In this document: positions 7,551 through 17,827 of the stretch, piece after piece
How positions within the stretch are numbered: the first letter of the stretch is position 1
Layout: every line of letters begins with the position of its first letter
Source of the DNA: Dokdonella sp.
GTDB taxonomy: Bacteria; Pseudomonadota; Gammaproteobacteria; Xanthomonadales; Rhodanobacteraceae
Assembly (NCBI GenBank): GCA_023228465.1
Contig: JALOBC010000030.1
Location: 1-36,627 of the forward strand
Length of the DNA stretch: 36,627 nt
Direction: 5' to 3'
Program-made: the position numbers and the translations under genes
The notes under the pieces: model-generated
Seen by the model: only the letters and a program-made list of their open reading frames with translations
What the model was told of the DNA's origin: nothing
Database searches by the model: none

Positions 7551-9467
7551 ATGTTGCAGTTGCTTCGCGGAAAGAAGTCCGGATTCCTGGTCAAGGTGGC
7601 CCTCGTGCTCATCACGATCGGCTTTTCGTTCTTTGGCATCGAGTCGTACTTCGTGTCCAACGCCAGCACGACCGTCGCCAAGGTCGGCAAGAACGAGATC
7701 ACGCAGGATCAGTTCCGCGACCGCTTCAACGAGTATCGCCAGCGCATGCAGCAGCTCGCCGGCGGCAGCCTGGAAGCGAGCTTCTTCGAGCGCCCGGAGA
7801 TCAAGCGCCAGGTCCTCGATCAGATGATCAACGAACAGGTGCTGCTGGCGGCCAACGACAAGCTGGGCATCACCGTGCCCGCCGAACAGGTGCGCAAGGA
7901 GATCCTCGGCGTTCCGGCGTTCCAGGTCGATGGCCATTTCGATGCCGACCAGTACCGCATCCTGCTGGCGTCCCAGGGCATGTCGCCGCTGATGTTCGAA
8001 AACCGCGTGCGCCAGGACCTGGCCGTGCGGGCGCTGCCCGAACAGGTGGGTACCACGGCCATGGTGACCCCGGCCGAGGTGGATGCCTATCTGCGCCTGC
8101 AGAACCAGCTGCGCGACTTCCAGTACATCCGCCTCGATCGACCCGCGCCCGGAGACGCGCAGATCACGGACGAGGAAATCCAGGCCTGGTACACGTCGCA
8201 CCAGGACGATTTCATGGTGCCCGAGCAGGTGGCGCTGGAGTATGTGGAGCTGGATGCCGACCAGTTGCAGGTCAACCTGACGCCGGATGATGCCACGCTC
8301 AAGGAGCGTTACGAGAAGGAGAAGCAGCGCTTCGAATCGCCTGAAGAACGCCTCGCCTCGCACATCCTGGTGAAGGTCGGTGGCAAGGGTTCACCGGAGG
8401 ATCAGAAGGCCGCCCTGGCCAAGGCCGAGGCGATCGAGGCGCAGCTCAAGGAAGGCAAGGATTTCGCCGAACTGGCGAAGGCCGAATCGGACGACCTGGG
8501 TTCGAAGAACCAGGGCGGCGATCTCGGCTGGCTGGAGAAGGGCACTACCGATGAGGCCTTCGAAAATGCGCTCTTCGCGCTCAAGAAGGGCGAGGTGTCG
8601 GCACCGGTGCTGGGAGCCGATGGCTACCACATCATCGAGCTGCGTGACATCCGCCCGGGCAAGACCCGCAGCTTCGAGGAAGTGAAGCCGGAGCTGGAGC
8701 ATGAGTATGCCCAGTCCGAGCGGGATCGTGTATTCGCCGAGCAGGCGGGCCGGCTGACCGACCTGACCTACCAGGATCCGTCATCGCTCGAGCCGGCGGC
8801 GCATGAACTGGGCATCAAGGTACACAAGACGGCACTGTTCTCGCGCCAGGGCGGGCAGGGCATTGCCGCCAATCCCGCGGTGGTGAAGGCCGCCTTCTCG
8901 GACAGCGTGCTGGTGCAGGACAACAATTCCGATCCCATCGAACTCGGTCCCAACCATATCGTCGTCGTGCGCATTGCCGAGCACAAGGCAGCCACGCCGA
9001 TCCCGCTCGACCAGGTGCGCGACAAGGTGCGCCAGCAGATCGTCGACTCGCGCATCGCGCAGAAGGCGAAGGACCAGGCGGCCGACCTGCTGGCTGCCGC
9101 GGAGCAGGGCGAGTCGCTGCAGCAGATCGCTGCGGCGCATCAGGCCAAGGTCGAGATGCAGCAGGGCATCGGCCGCGAGGCGGCCAGTGTGGACAGCGCC
9201 CTGGTCAGTGCGGTGTTCGCCATGCCTCGCCCGCAGGAGGGCAAGCCGGCCTTGCGCACGGTCGATCTGGGCGGCGACGTCTATGCGCTGGTGCAACTCG
9301 ACAAGGTTATCGATGGCAACCCCTCCGGCCTCGACCCCAAGACCCGCGAGGCGGCGCGCAATACCTTGCACGATGCGTTTGCCGCCGAGGCTTCGCGTGC
9401 GCTGATCCAGGCGCTGCGCAAGGAAATGAAGATCGAGGTGTACGAGGACAAGCTGCAGGATCTGTGA
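7551..9467 (+). CDS. ppiD: Peptidylprolyl isomerase/chaperone PpiD (SurA-like, membrane anchored)
   Basis: This 638-residue protein is an inner-membrane chaperone facing the periplasm that helps newly exported proteins fold. A single N-terminal membrane segment lies at about 12-31 (FLVKVALVLITIGFSFFGI), with basic residues before it placing the N-terminus in the cytoplasm. A SurA-N-like helical region follows, and one parvulin domain spans about 266-365 (ASHILVKV ... GGDLGWLEKG ... GYHIIELRDI). The C-terminal part resembles the first half in style, as in E. coli PpiD (623 residues). The ATG at 7551 was preferred over upstream in-frame starts because it gives the family N-terminus MLQLLRGKKSG directly before the membrane segment. 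The gene order hupB-tRNA-ppiD is conserved. Confidence 0.94.
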   Translation: MLQLLRGKKSGFLVKVALVLITIGFSFFGIESYFVSNASTTVAKVGKNEITQDQFRDRFNEYRQRMQQLAGGSLEASFFERPEIKRQVLDQMINEQVLLAANDKLGITVPAEQVRKEILGVPAFQVDGHFDADQYRILLASQGMSPLMFENRVRQDLAVRALPEQVGTTAMVTPAEVDAYLRLQNQLRDFQYIRLDRPAPGDAQITDEEIQAWYTSHQDDFMVPEQVALEYVELDADQLQVNLTPDDATLKERYEKEKQRFESPEERLASHILVKVGGKGSPEDQKAALAKAEAIEAQLKEGKDFAELAKAESDDLGSKNQGGDLGWLEKGTTDEAFENALFALKKGEVSAPVLGADGYHIIELRDIRPGKTRSFEEVKPELEHEYAQSERDRVFAEQAGRLTDLTYQDPSSLEPAAHELGIKVHKTALFSRQGGQGIAANPAVVKAAFSDSVLVQDNNSDPIELGPNHIVVVRIAEHKAATPIPLDQVRDKVRQQIVDSRIAQKAKDQAADLLAAAEQGESLQQIAAAHQAKVEMQQGIGREAASVDSALVSAVFAMPRPQEGKPALRTVDLGGDVYALVQLDKVIDGNPSGLDPKTREAARNTLHDAFAAEASRALIQALRKEMKIEVYEDKLQDL

Positions 9468-9481
9468 TGCGGGCGGCGCTT

Positions 9482-9504
9482 CCCGGTGCGCCGTGCGTGC
9501 CGGG
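9482..9504. terminator. Possible bidirectional terminator between ppiD and hutI
   Basis: CCCGGTGCGC (9482-9491) pairs with GCGTGCCGGG (9495-9504), ten pairs including two G-T wobbles, around a CGT loop, followed by AATT. It lies 14 bases after ppiD in the gap between the converging ppiD and hutI genes. It is a modest candidate. Confidence 0.4.
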
Positions 9505-9554
9505 AATTGCGCCTGCCGGCATCGAATGCGCCGGTATCTGCCGCTCAGGATCGT

Positions 9555-10784
9555 TCAGGCGTGGACGGTGTTGCCGCCGACCACGACGCGCGCTGCCAGC
9601 GGGCCGCCGATCCAGTAGCTGAGGTCGGCGACGCGACCGGCATGCCAGACCACGAAGTCGGCGCGCCGGCCGGGCGTCAGCGTGCCGCGATCGCCCAGGC
9701 CGAGTGCACGCGCCGCATTGCGGGTCGTGCCGACCAGCGCTTCGGCCGGCGTCAGCCGAAACAGCGTGCAGGCCATGCTCATGGCCAGGCGCAGTGACAG
9801 CAGGGGCGAAGTGCCGGGATTGAGGTCGGATGCGATCGCGATCGGCACGCCGGCCGCGCGTAGCGCGGCGATCGGCGGCGAGTGCGTTTCACGCAGCGCG
9901 TAGTAGGCACCGGGCAGCAGCACCGCGACGGTGCCGGCTGCGGCCATTGCCCGCACGCCGTCTTCGCTGGTGTGCTCCAGGTGGTCGGCCGAGAGGCCGT
10001 CGAATTCGGCCACCAGCGCGGCGCCGCCGAGATCCGACAGCTGGTCCGCATGCAGCTTCACCGGCAGGCCGAGCGCGCGCGCGCGTTCGAACACGCGGCG
10101 TGTCTGCTGCGGCGAGAAGGCAATGCGCTCGCAGAACGCATCCACCGCATCGACCAGGCCTTCGGCTGCGGCAGCCGGCAGGATATCGTCACACACGTGC
10201 TCGATGTAGGCATCAGGCTGCCCGGCAAATTCCGGTGGCAGGGCGTGGGCGGCGAGCAGGGTGGTGCGCACGCCGATGCCAAGTTGCGTACCTACCTGCC
10301 GGGCCACGCGCAGCATGCGCAGCTCGCTGGCCAGATCCAGGCCATATCCCGACTTGATCTCGATCGTGGTGACGCCATCGGCGCGCAGGGCGCTGGCGCG
10401 CGGCAGCGCCGTGTCCAGCAGGGCAGCCTGGTCGGCGGCCCGCGTGCTGCGCACGGTGGACATGATGCCGCCGCCCGCGCGCGCGATGTCCTCGTAGCTC
10501 GCGCCCTCCAGGCGCTGCTCGAATTCAGCGGCGCGATCACCCCCGAACACCAGGTGCGTGTGGCAGTCCACCAGGCCCGGCGTGACCAGCGCCCCCGCCA
10601 CCGACTCGACCAGCGCGGCGAGGTCGTCCGGCGCGGCCGGCAGATCCGCCTGGCGGCCTGCGAAGACGAGGGTTCCGTCCTTCCAGCCGAGCGCGGCCCG
10701 TTCCACCAGCCCACAGGAAGCGCCGGTGCCGGCCAGCGTGGCCAGCGTGCAGTCGAGCAGCAGGCCGTCCCAGGGCCCGTTCAC
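9555..10784 (-). CDS. hutI: Imidazolonepropionase
   Basis: This 409-residue amidohydrolase opens imidazolone-5-propionate to N-formimino-L-glutamate, the third step of histidine breakdown. The metal-binding motif [16 protein letters not shown] is near residues 73-88 (His75, His77), followed by the family stretch [15 protein letters not shown]. Later ligand motifs are [12 protein letters not shown] and [14 protein letters not shown]. The start is a GTG at 10784; no strong ribosome binding site is seen. It lies 34 bases after fadD on the same strand, so the two are probably cotranscribed. No other hut gene (hutH, hutU, hutG) is in the window, which leaves this step apart from the rest of its pathway here. 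Confidence 0.94.
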   Translation of the reverse strand: MNGPWDGLLLDCTLATLAGTGASCGLVERAALGWKDGTLVFAGRQADLPAAPDDLAALVESVAGALVTPGLVDCHTHLVFGGDRAAEFEQRLEGASYEDIARAGGGIMSTVRSTRAADQAALLDTALPRASALRADGVTTIEIKSGYGLDLASELRMLRVARQVGTQLGIGVRTTLLAAHALPPEFAGQPDAYIEHVCDDILPAAAAEGLVDAVDAFCERIAFSPQQTRRVFERARALGLPVKLHADQLSDLGGAALVAEFDGLSADHLEHTSEDGVRAMAAAGTVAVLLPGAYYALRETHSPPIAALRAAGVPIAIASDLNPGTSPLLSLRLAMSMACTLFRLTPAEALVGTTRNAARALGLGDRGTLTPGRRADFVVWHAGRVADLSYWIGGPLAARVVVGGNTVHA

Positions 10785-10818
10785 GGTCGCGCCATGCGCT
10801 TGGGTGGGCGGGTGCCGT

Positions 10819-12516
10819 TCAATGGCCCGCCGTCGCCTGGCCCGCCATCTCGTTGCGCAGTTCGCGGCGCAGGATCTTGCCCACGTTCGTCTTGGGCAGC
10901 GATTCGCGGAACTCGATGTGATGCGGGCGCTTGTAGCCGGTCAGCTCGGTCTTGCAGAACGCCAGCACGGCCTCGGCGGTGAGGGCCGGATCCTTCTTCA
11001 CGATGACCAGCTTGACTGCCTCACCGGACTTTTCGTCCGGCACGCCGATGGCGGCCACCTCGAGCACCCCCGGCATGCGTGCCACCACGCCCTCGATCTC
11101 GTTCGGGTACACGTTGAAGCCCGATACCAGGATCATGTCCTTCTTGCGATCCACGATGTAGAAGAAGCCCTTCTCGTCCATGCGCGCGATGTCGCCGGTG
11201 CGCAGCCAGCCGTCGGTGGACAGGACCTTGGCGGTTTCGTCCGGTCGTTGGTAGTAGCCCTTCATCACCTGCGGGCCGCGCACGCACAGCTCGCCGACTT
11301 CACCGGTCGGCAGATGCTTGCCGTCATCGTCCTGGATGCTCACCTCCGTGGACGGGATCGGCAGGCCGATCGAGCCGTTGTACTCGGCAAGATCGAGCGG
11401 GTTGATGCACACCGCCGGGCAGGTTTCGGTCAGGCCGTAGGCCTCGGCAAGGGTGCAGCCGGTGGCCTCCTTCCAGCGCTCGGCGATGACGCGTTGCACG
11501 GCCATGCCGCCGCCGAGCGTCATGCGCAGGCGCGAGAAATCGATCTGGTCGAAACCGGGCGTGTTGAGCAGGCCGGCGAACAGGGTGTTGACGCCGGTGA
11601 TGGCGGTGAAGCGCGCGTTGCGGATGGACTTCACGAAGCCCGGCATGTCGCGCGGGTTGGTGATGAGGTGGCTGAAGCCGCCGATGCGCGCGAACACCAG
11701 GAAGTTCGCCGTCAGCGCGAAGATATGGTAGAGCGGCAATGCGGTAATGACGACTTCCTCGCCCTCGCGCATGTACGGGCGAATCCAGGCCAGCGCCTGC
11801 AACATGTTGGCGACCATGTTGCGGTGGGTCAGCATGGCGCCCTTGGCGACCCCGGTGGTGCCGCCGGTGTACTGCAGGAAGGCGATGTCCTCCGGATTGA
11901 TCTCGACCTTGGGCGGCTGCGTGCGTGAGCCCTCGCGCAGCGCATCGTTGAAGCGGATCGCGCCATCGATCGACCAGGCCGGCACCATCTTCTTGACGTG
12001 GCGCACGATGAAATTGGTCAGCACGCCCTTGAGGCCGCCGAGCAGGTCGCCGACCCCGGTCACGATCACGTGACGGCACTGCGTGCTGCCCACCACTTCG
12101 GCCACCGTGCTGGCGAAGTTCTCCATCACGATGATCGCCTTGGCCTCCGAGTCGTCGAGCTGGTGCTTGAGTTCGCGCGGCGTGTACTGCGGATTGGTGT
12201 TGATGACGGTGAGGCCGGCCCGCAGCACCGCCATGATGGCGATCGGGTACTGCAGCAGGTTCGGCATCATCAGGGCCACGCCATCGCCCTGCTTGAGGCC
12301 GAGTTCGTTGCGCAGGAAGGCGGCCAGTTGCGCACTCAGGCGGTCGAGGTCGTCGTAGCTGATGACCCGGCCCATGTTGGTGAACGCCGGCCGGTGGCGG
12401 AAGCGGTCGCAGCACTCCTCGAGCAGGGCACTGACGGAGCGGTGCTGGCCCGGGTCGATCTCGGCCGGCACGCCTTCGGGATAACTTGCAAGCCAGGGAC
12501 GCTGGTCCATCGTCAT
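10819..12516 (-). CDS. fadD: Long-chain fatty acid--CoA ligase
   Basis: This 565-residue enzyme activates fatty acids to acyl-CoA through an acyl-adenylate, feeding beta-oxidation or lipid synthesis. AMP-binding motif [14 protein letters not shown] begins at residue 216, followed by [14 protein letters not shown] and the C-terminal motif [15 protein letters not shown] with [18 protein letters not shown]. The length matches FadD (561 in E. coli). The ATG at 12516 was chosen because AGAGGA stands 4 bases upstream and it gives [17 protein letters not shown]; the frame stays open for another 2 kb upstream, but that is a shadow of the lipoprotein and rlmD genes. Xanthomonad RpfB is a FadD relative, but no rpf genes are adjacent here. 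Confidence 0.95.
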   Translation of the reverse strand: MTMDQRPWLASYPEGVPAEIDPGQHRSVSALLEECCDRFRHRPAFTNMGRVISYDDLDRLSAQLAAFLRNELGLKQGDGVALMMPNLLQYPIAIMAVLRAGLTVINTNPQYTPRELKHQLDDSEAKAIIVMENFASTVAEVVGSTQCRHVIVTGVGDLLGGLKGVLTNFIVRHVKKMVPAWSIDGAIRFNDALREGSRTQPPKVEINPEDIAFLQYTGGTTGVAKGAMLTHRNMVANMLQALAWIRPYMREGEEVVITALPLYHIFALTANFLVFARIGGFSHLITNPRDMPGFVKSIRNARFTAITGVNTLFAGLLNTPGFDQIDFSRLRMTLGGGMAVQRVIAERWKEATGCTLAEAYGLTETCPAVCINPLDLAEYNGSIGLPIPSTEVSIQDDDGKHLPTGEVGELCVRGPQVMKGYYQRPDETAKVLSTDGWLRTGDIARMDEKGFFYIVDRKKDMILVSGFNVYPNEIEGVVARMPGVLEVAAIGVPDEKSGEAVKLVIVKKDPALTAEAVLAFCKTELTGYKRPHHIEFRESLPKTNVGKILRRELRNEMAGQATAGH

Positions 12517-12651
12517 CGGTTCCTCTGCGCAAGGGGTGGAGCGGCCGGGCAGGCCATGCGACGTACCTGCCACGAATCGGATACGCTGCCTCGATTGCAG
12601 CATAGCGTGGTGAGTGGCGGCAAGCGGCATTGCAGCGTAGGCGGAGGAAAC

Positions 12652-13083
12652 ATGTGGAAATGGGCGGGGATATTGCTGGGAATCGGGCTGCTGGCTGCCT
12701 GCGCGCGCGCGCCGGACGCGCAGGTGATCCGCACCAGCATCCAGGCCATGGCCGCGGCGGCCGAGGCCCGCGATGCGAATGGCGTGCTGGACCACATCAG
12801 CGCCGATTTCACCGGCAATGACGGCGCCCATGACCGGGACGGCCTGGGCCGGCTGATGCGCGCGCAATGGCTGGCCGGACGCGGCATCGGCGCGCAGCCT
12901 GGCGCCATCGAGGTCGAGCTGGATGGCGACCGCGCCACGGCGCGCTTTGCGCTGCGCCTGGACGATGCCTCGGGACGCTGGTTGATGGAGCGCAGCGCGC
13001 GCTTCGATGTCGTCACCGGCTGGCGACGCGAGGGCGGCACCTGGCGCTGCCATTACGCGAACTGGACGCGCGCGGGGCGCTGA
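12652..13083 (+). CDS. Small lipoprotein, NTF2-like fold suspected
   Basis: This 143-residue protein begins with a lipoprotein signal: MWKWAGILLGIG then the lipobox LLAAC with Cys17. The mature part starts with a helix (VIRTSIQAMAAAAEARDANGVLDHISADFTG) followed by alternating strands ending in RREGGTWRCHYANW. That pattern, one long helix then DHISADF and a curved sheet, is typical of NTF2/SnoaL-like proteins; this is inference. A GGAGGAA ribosome binding site precedes the ATG at 12652. It is divergent from fadD, with 135 bases between the starts. The function is unknown. Confidence 0.85.
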   Translation: MWKWAGILLGIGLLAACARAPDAQVIRTSIQAMAAAAEARDANGVLDHISADFTGNDGAHDRDGLGRLMRAQWLAGRGIGAQPGAIEVELDGDRATARFALRLDDASGRWLMERSARFDVVTGWRREGGTWRCHYANWTRAGR

Positions 13084-13167
13084 CCAATCGCTCGGCGTGC
13101 GTGGACCACGTTGGCGCCGGGTACAATCCGCGGCCCGCACCCGTTCCGCACCGCCACCAATCATCGC

Positions 13168-14472
13168 ATGCGCGCGCCCCGTATCCTGGAAGTCGAAATC
13201 GAGGAATTGGCCCATGACGGGCGCGGCGTGGCGCACGTGGACGGCAAGGCGGTCCGCGTCGTCGGCGCCCTGCCCGGCGAGCGTGCGCGCGTGCGCCTGA
13301 TCCGGCGCAGTCGACAGTTCGACGAGGCGCGCGTGGAGGAACTCCTCAGTCGTTCGCCCGAGCGGATCGAAGCGCGTTGCCCGCACTTTGGCACCTGTGG
13401 CGGCTGCAGCCTGCAGCACCTGCCGCCGGCCGCGCAGATCGCGGCCAAGCAGAAGGTGCTGGCAGACAGCTTCGCGCGCATCGGCCAGCTGGAGCCTGAA
13501 CGCTGGCTCGCGCCGCTCGCCGACCAGGCCTGGGGCTACCGCCGCAAGGGGCGCCTGTCGGTGAAATGGGTGGCCAGGAAAGACAAGCTGCTGGTGGGTT
13601 TTCGCGAGCTCGATTCGCGTTTCGTCGCCGATCTGGGCGTGTGCCACACCCTGCTGCCGGAAGTGGGCGAGCGCCTTGTCGCGCTGGGAGAACTGATCAG
13701 CGGACTGGACGCGAAGTGCGACATTCCACAGATCGAGATCGCCGCCGGTGACACGACGGTGGCGCTGGTCTTCCGGCACCTGCGTCCGCTTTCGGACGGT
13801 GACCGCGCGGCCCTGACGGCATTTGGCCGGGCGCAGGATCTGGCCATCCTGCTGCAGCCGGGCGGGCCGGACAGCGTGCTGCCGCTGTGGCCGCCGGAGG
13901 TGGCACTGTCCTACCGCCTGCCCGAATACGACCTCGACATCGCCTTCCAGCCACTCGATTTCGTCCAGGTCAACGCGGGCATGAACCGACGCATGATCGC
14001 GCAGGCACTGGCCCTGCTGGAACCCGGACCAAACGATCACGTGCTCGACCTGTTCTGCGGCCTTGGCAATTTCACCCTGCCGCTGGCGCGCCACGCGACG
14101 GCGGTCACCGGCGTCGAAGGGGACGCGGCACTGGTCGCCCGGGCGCGCGCGAACGCGCAGCGCAACGGCATTGCCAATGCCGACTTCCACGCCGCCGACC
14201 TCGCCGCCGACCCGCGCGCCGCGCCCTGGGCCCGCGCGTCCTACGACAAGCTGCTGCTCGATCCGCCGCGCTCGGGCGCGGCGGCCGTGCTGGATCATCT
14301 GCCGGCCAAGGGCACCGACCGCATCGTGTATGTTTCCTGCGACCCGGCTTCGCTCGCGCGCGACGCCGGCGTGCTGGTCGAGCGCCATGGTTTCCGCCTT
14401 GCAGCGGCCGGCGTCATGGACATGTTCCCGCACACCGCGCATGTCGAATCGATCGCCCTGTTCTGCCGATAG
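13168..14472 (+). CDS. rlmD: 23S rRNA (uracil-1939-C5)-methyltransferase RlmD
   Basis: This 434-residue SAM-dependent enzyme makes m5U1939 in 23S rRNA (E. coli RlmD/RumA, 433 residues). A TRAM-type RNA-binding domain comes first (VEIEELAHDGRGVAHVDGKAVRV). The iron-sulphur cluster cysteines are Cys71, Cys77, Cys80 (CPHFGTCGGC) and Cys159 (ADLGVCH). The SAM-binding motif DLFCGLGNFTLPLA, the DPPRSGA motif and the catalytic Cys391 in YVSCDPASLARD are intact. The ATG at 13168 fits the family N-terminus; a TTG start at 13111 is possible but less likely. TACAAT at 13122-13127 could be a -10 box. It begins a close-packed run of five genes that ends with mtip. Confidence 0.95.
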   Translation: MRAPRILEVEIEELAHDGRGVAHVDGKAVRVVGALPGERARVRLIRRSRQFDEARVEELLSRSPERIEARCPHFGTCGGCSLQHLPPAAQIAAKQKVLADSFARIGQLEPERWLAPLADQAWGYRRKGRLSVKWVARKDKLLVGFRELDSRFVADLGVCHTLLPEVGERLVALGELISGLDAKCDIPQIEIAAGDTTVALVFRHLRPLSDGDRAALTAFGRAQDLAILLQPGGPDSVLPLWPPEVALSYRLPEYDLDIAFQPLDFVQVNAGMNRRMIAQALALLEPGPNDHVLDLFCGLGNFTLPLARHATAVTGVEGDAALVARARANAQRNGIANADFHAADLAADPRAAPWARASYDKLLLDPPRSGAAAVLDHLPAKGTDRIVYVSCDPASLARDAGVLVERHGFRLAAAGVMDMFPHTAHVESIALFCR

Positions 14473-14498
14473 TTCCGACCCCCGGCCACGCCATTCCC

Positions 14499-14996
14499 AT
14501 GCCCGTCGAAATCGAACGCAAGTTCCTGCTCGCCAATGACGACTGGCGCGCACGCGTGGTCCGCAGCGAGGACATGCAGCAGGGCTATCTGGCCGGGCCG
14601 CCGGCGACGCGCTGCTCGGTGCGCGTGCGCCTGGCAGGCGAGCGGGCCTGGCTCAACATCAAGTCTCCGGGCGGCATCGTGCGCGACGAATACGAGTACC
14701 CGCTGCCGCTCGCCGATGCGCGTCGCATGCTGGTCACCCTGGTCGGCAACGTGGTGGCCAAGCGCCGCCACCAGGTCGAGGTCGATGGACAGCGTTTCGA
14801 GATCGACGAGTTCGGTGGCGCCAATGCCGGGCTGGTGGTGGCGGAGATCGAACTTGCCAGCGAGGACGCGCCGTTCCCGCGCCCGGCCTGGCTGGGACGC
14901 GAAGTCAGCGCACTGCCACGCTATTACAATGTGCAACTGGCGCTGCGCCCCTTTGGCGAGTGGAGCGCCGACGAACGCAACGCCACGGATGCCTGA
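14499..14996 (+). CDS. CYTH domain protein (triphosphate-binding)
   Basis: This 165-residue protein is a single CYTH domain, the tunnel fold shared by class IV adenylate cyclases, thiamine triphosphatases and inorganic triphosphatases. The defining ExExK motif is at the N-terminus (Glu4, Glu6, Lys8 in EIERKFLL). Further charged strand motifs follow: SVRVRLAG, AWLNIKSPGGIVRDEYEY, KRRHQVEVDGQRFEIDEF and GLVVAEIELASED. The length and lack of extra domains fit the small bacterial family usually thought to hydrolyse tripolyphosphate; the true substrate cannot be told from sequence. The ATG at 14499 lies 26 bases after rlmD and the stop is 12 bases before nagZ. Confidence 0.9.
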   Translation: MPVEIERKFLLANDDWRARVVRSEDMQQGYLAGPPATRCSVRVRLAGERAWLNIKSPGGIVRDEYEYPLPLADARRMLVTLVGNVVAKRRHQVEVDGQRFEIDEFGGANAGLVVAEIELASEDAPFPRPAWLGREVSALPRYYNVQLALRPFGEWSADERNATDA

Positions 14997-15008
14997 TACG
15001 ATCCATCC

Positions 15009-16019
15009 ATGCTGATCATCGGACTCACCGGAACCACCCTCGAGGTTGCCGACCGGGCGCGCCTGGCGGCGCCGGTGGTCAGCGGCGCCATCCTCTTTTC
15101 ACGCAATTTCGCAAGCCACCGGCAGGTCGCTGCGCTGGTCGATGCGATCCGCGACCTGCGTCCGGACCCGTTCATCGTCTGCGTCGATCAGGAAGGCGGT
15201 CCGGTCCAGCGCTTTCGCACCGGTTTCACCCGCCTGCCGGCGTTGGCGCGCCTGGGCGAGCTGCACGCGCGCGATCCGCGCGCGGCGGTGGACCGGGCCG
15301 AGGAACACGCCTGGTTGATGGCGAGCGAGCTGCGCGCCGTGGGCGTGGACATGAGCTTCGCGCCGGTCGTCGATCTCGGCCGCGGCAACCGGGCGATCGG
15401 CGAGCGCGCCTTCGCGGCCGATCCGCAGGTGGTGGCCGAGCTTGCCCAGGCCTACCTGCGCGGCATGCGCCTGGCCGGCATGGCGGCCACGCTCAAGCAC
15501 TTCCCCGGACACGGTTCGGTGCTGGAGGATACGCATGTCGATGCCGCACACGATCCGCGCACGCTGGACCAGCTGCGTGAAAGCGACCTGGTGCCCTTTG
15601 CCGAGCTGATCGAAAGCGTTGCCGATGCGGTGATGATGGCGCATGTCGCCTATCCGGCCGTGGATGCGCACCCGGCGGGCTATTCGCGCGTGTGGATCGA
15701 GGACATCCTGCGCGGCGAACTGGGCTTTCGCGGCGTGGTGATCGGCGATGACATCGGCATGGCCGCGGCCGGCGTGGTCGGTGGCGTGCGCGAACGCGTA
15801 CGCGCGCACCTGGAGGCCGGCTGCGACCTGCTGCTCGCCTGCGATCCGGCCCTCGTCGATGAGGCGATCGCCGCCAGCGCCGGCGTCGCGCCCTGCGACC
15901 CGGAGCGCATCGCGCGCCTGCAGGGCGAAGCGGCGCCCAGCTGGGAGGCACTGGCTGCCAATCCCCAGCGCGGCGCCTTTGCCGCACGCCTGGCCGGGCT
16001 GGATACGGAACCGGCCTGA
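15009..16019 (+). CDS. nagZ: Beta-N-acetylglucosaminidase NagZ
   Basis: This 336-residue family 3 glycoside hydrolase removes GlcNAc from anhydro-muropeptides in the cytoplasm during peptidoglycan recycling, producing signals that in many bacteria feed AmpR-controlled beta-lactamase. The family motif KHFPGHGSVLEDTHVD begins at Lys163, and the nucleophile region VIGDDIGMAAAG holds Asp247-Asp248. The sugar-binding motif VDQEGGPVQRFRTGFTRLP is present. The length matches E. coli NagZ (341). No signal peptide is seen, as expected. The gap to the next gene is only 3 bases, so it is translated in a tight unit with hpt and mtip. Confidence 0.95.
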   Translation: MLIIGLTGTTLEVADRARLAAPVVSGAILFSRNFASHRQVAALVDAIRDLRPDPFIVCVDQEGGPVQRFRTGFTRLPALARLGELHARDPRAAVDRAEEHAWLMASELRAVGVDMSFAPVVDLGRGNRAIGERAFAADPQVVAELAQAYLRGMRLAGMAATLKHFPGHGSVLEDTHVDAAHDPRTLDQLRESDLVPFAELIESVADAVMMAHVAYPAVDAHPAGYSRVWIEDILRGELGFRGVVIGDDIGMAAAGVVGGVRERVRAHLEAGCDLLLACDPALVDEAIAASAGVAPCDPERIARLQGEAAPSWEALAANPQRGAFAARLAGLDTEPA

Positions 16020-16022
16020 AGC

Positions 16023-17320
<1,298 letters not shown>

Positions 17321-17388
17321 AAGGCGGCCGGCAGGCGCGTGCGCCACGGCGTCCGCCGGCATGACTTCCGGCGCTTGTGCCCGGCTGC

Positions 17389-17419
17389 TTGCCCGCAACC
17401 GTTAAGCCGTTGTTATACT
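17389..17419 (+). promoter_or_regulatory. Predicted promoter of the cold-shock gene
   Basis: TTGCCC (17389-17394) and TATACT (17414-17419) are separated by 19 bases (18 if the -10 is read as TTATAC). Transcription would start near 17426 and give a leader of about 80 nt before the cold-shock protein ATG. Long leaders of this kind are common in cspA-type genes. Confidence 0.6.
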
Positions 17420-17506
17420 CGCCTTCGTGCAATGCGAGGGAGGCGTGGACAGACACGACCTGAAGTTGGCGTTGCACGCAGATCCAATCTTTGAGGGGCT
17501 CCATCG

Positions 17507-17713
17507 ATGCTTTTCGGTACGGTCAAGTGGTTCAACGACGCCAAGGGATTCGGGTTCATTGCACCTGAACAGGGCGGGGACGACGTGTTCGTCCATTATT
17601 CGGCGATCAATTCGCAGGGATTTCGCAGCCTCCAGGAGGGGCAGCGGGTCAGCTTCGAGATCGTCCAGGGGCCCAAGGGCTCCCAGGCCGCGAGCGTGCA
17701 AGCTGCAGAGTGA
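17507..17713 (+). CDS. Cold-shock domain protein
   Basis: This 68-residue protein is a single cold-shock domain that binds single-stranded RNA or DNA. Both nucleic-acid motifs are intact: RNP1 KGFGFI at 13-18 and RNP2 VFVHY at 27-31. The start [18 protein letters not shown] is typical of the CspA/CspD group. A GAGGGG ribosome binding site stands about 10 bases before the ATG. The gene stands alone, with a promoter at 17389-17419 and a strong terminator at 17740-17766. Which paralogue it is, and whether it is truly cold-induced, cannot be told. Confidence 0.96.
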   Translation: MLFGTVKWFNDAKGFGFIAPEQGGDDVFVHYSAINSQGFRSLQEGQRVSFEIVQGPKGSQAASVQAAE

Positions 17714-17739
17714 GACGCGGCTACACCGGCAATTTCCTT

Positions 17740-17766
17740 GCCCCGCCCCGCGCGGGGCATTTTTTT
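17740..17766 (+). terminator. Rho-independent terminator of the cold-shock gene
   Basis: GCCCCGC (17740-17746) pairs with GCGGGGC (17752-17758) around a CCCGC loop and is followed by A and seven T (17760-17766). This is the textbook form and lies 27 bases after the stop codon. Confidence 0.92.
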
Positions 17767-17827
17767 GCGCGTGCACATGCGTGGCCGCGAGCGGCATAAT
17801 CTGCAACCTGCTCCATCGCTGCCTTCC

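Noticed and set aside
12517-14553. Upstream extension of the fadD frame to 1244 codons
   Set aside because: The extra part runs antisense through the lipoprotein and rlmD genes and has no FadD-like sequence. The start at 12516 has a good ribosome binding site.
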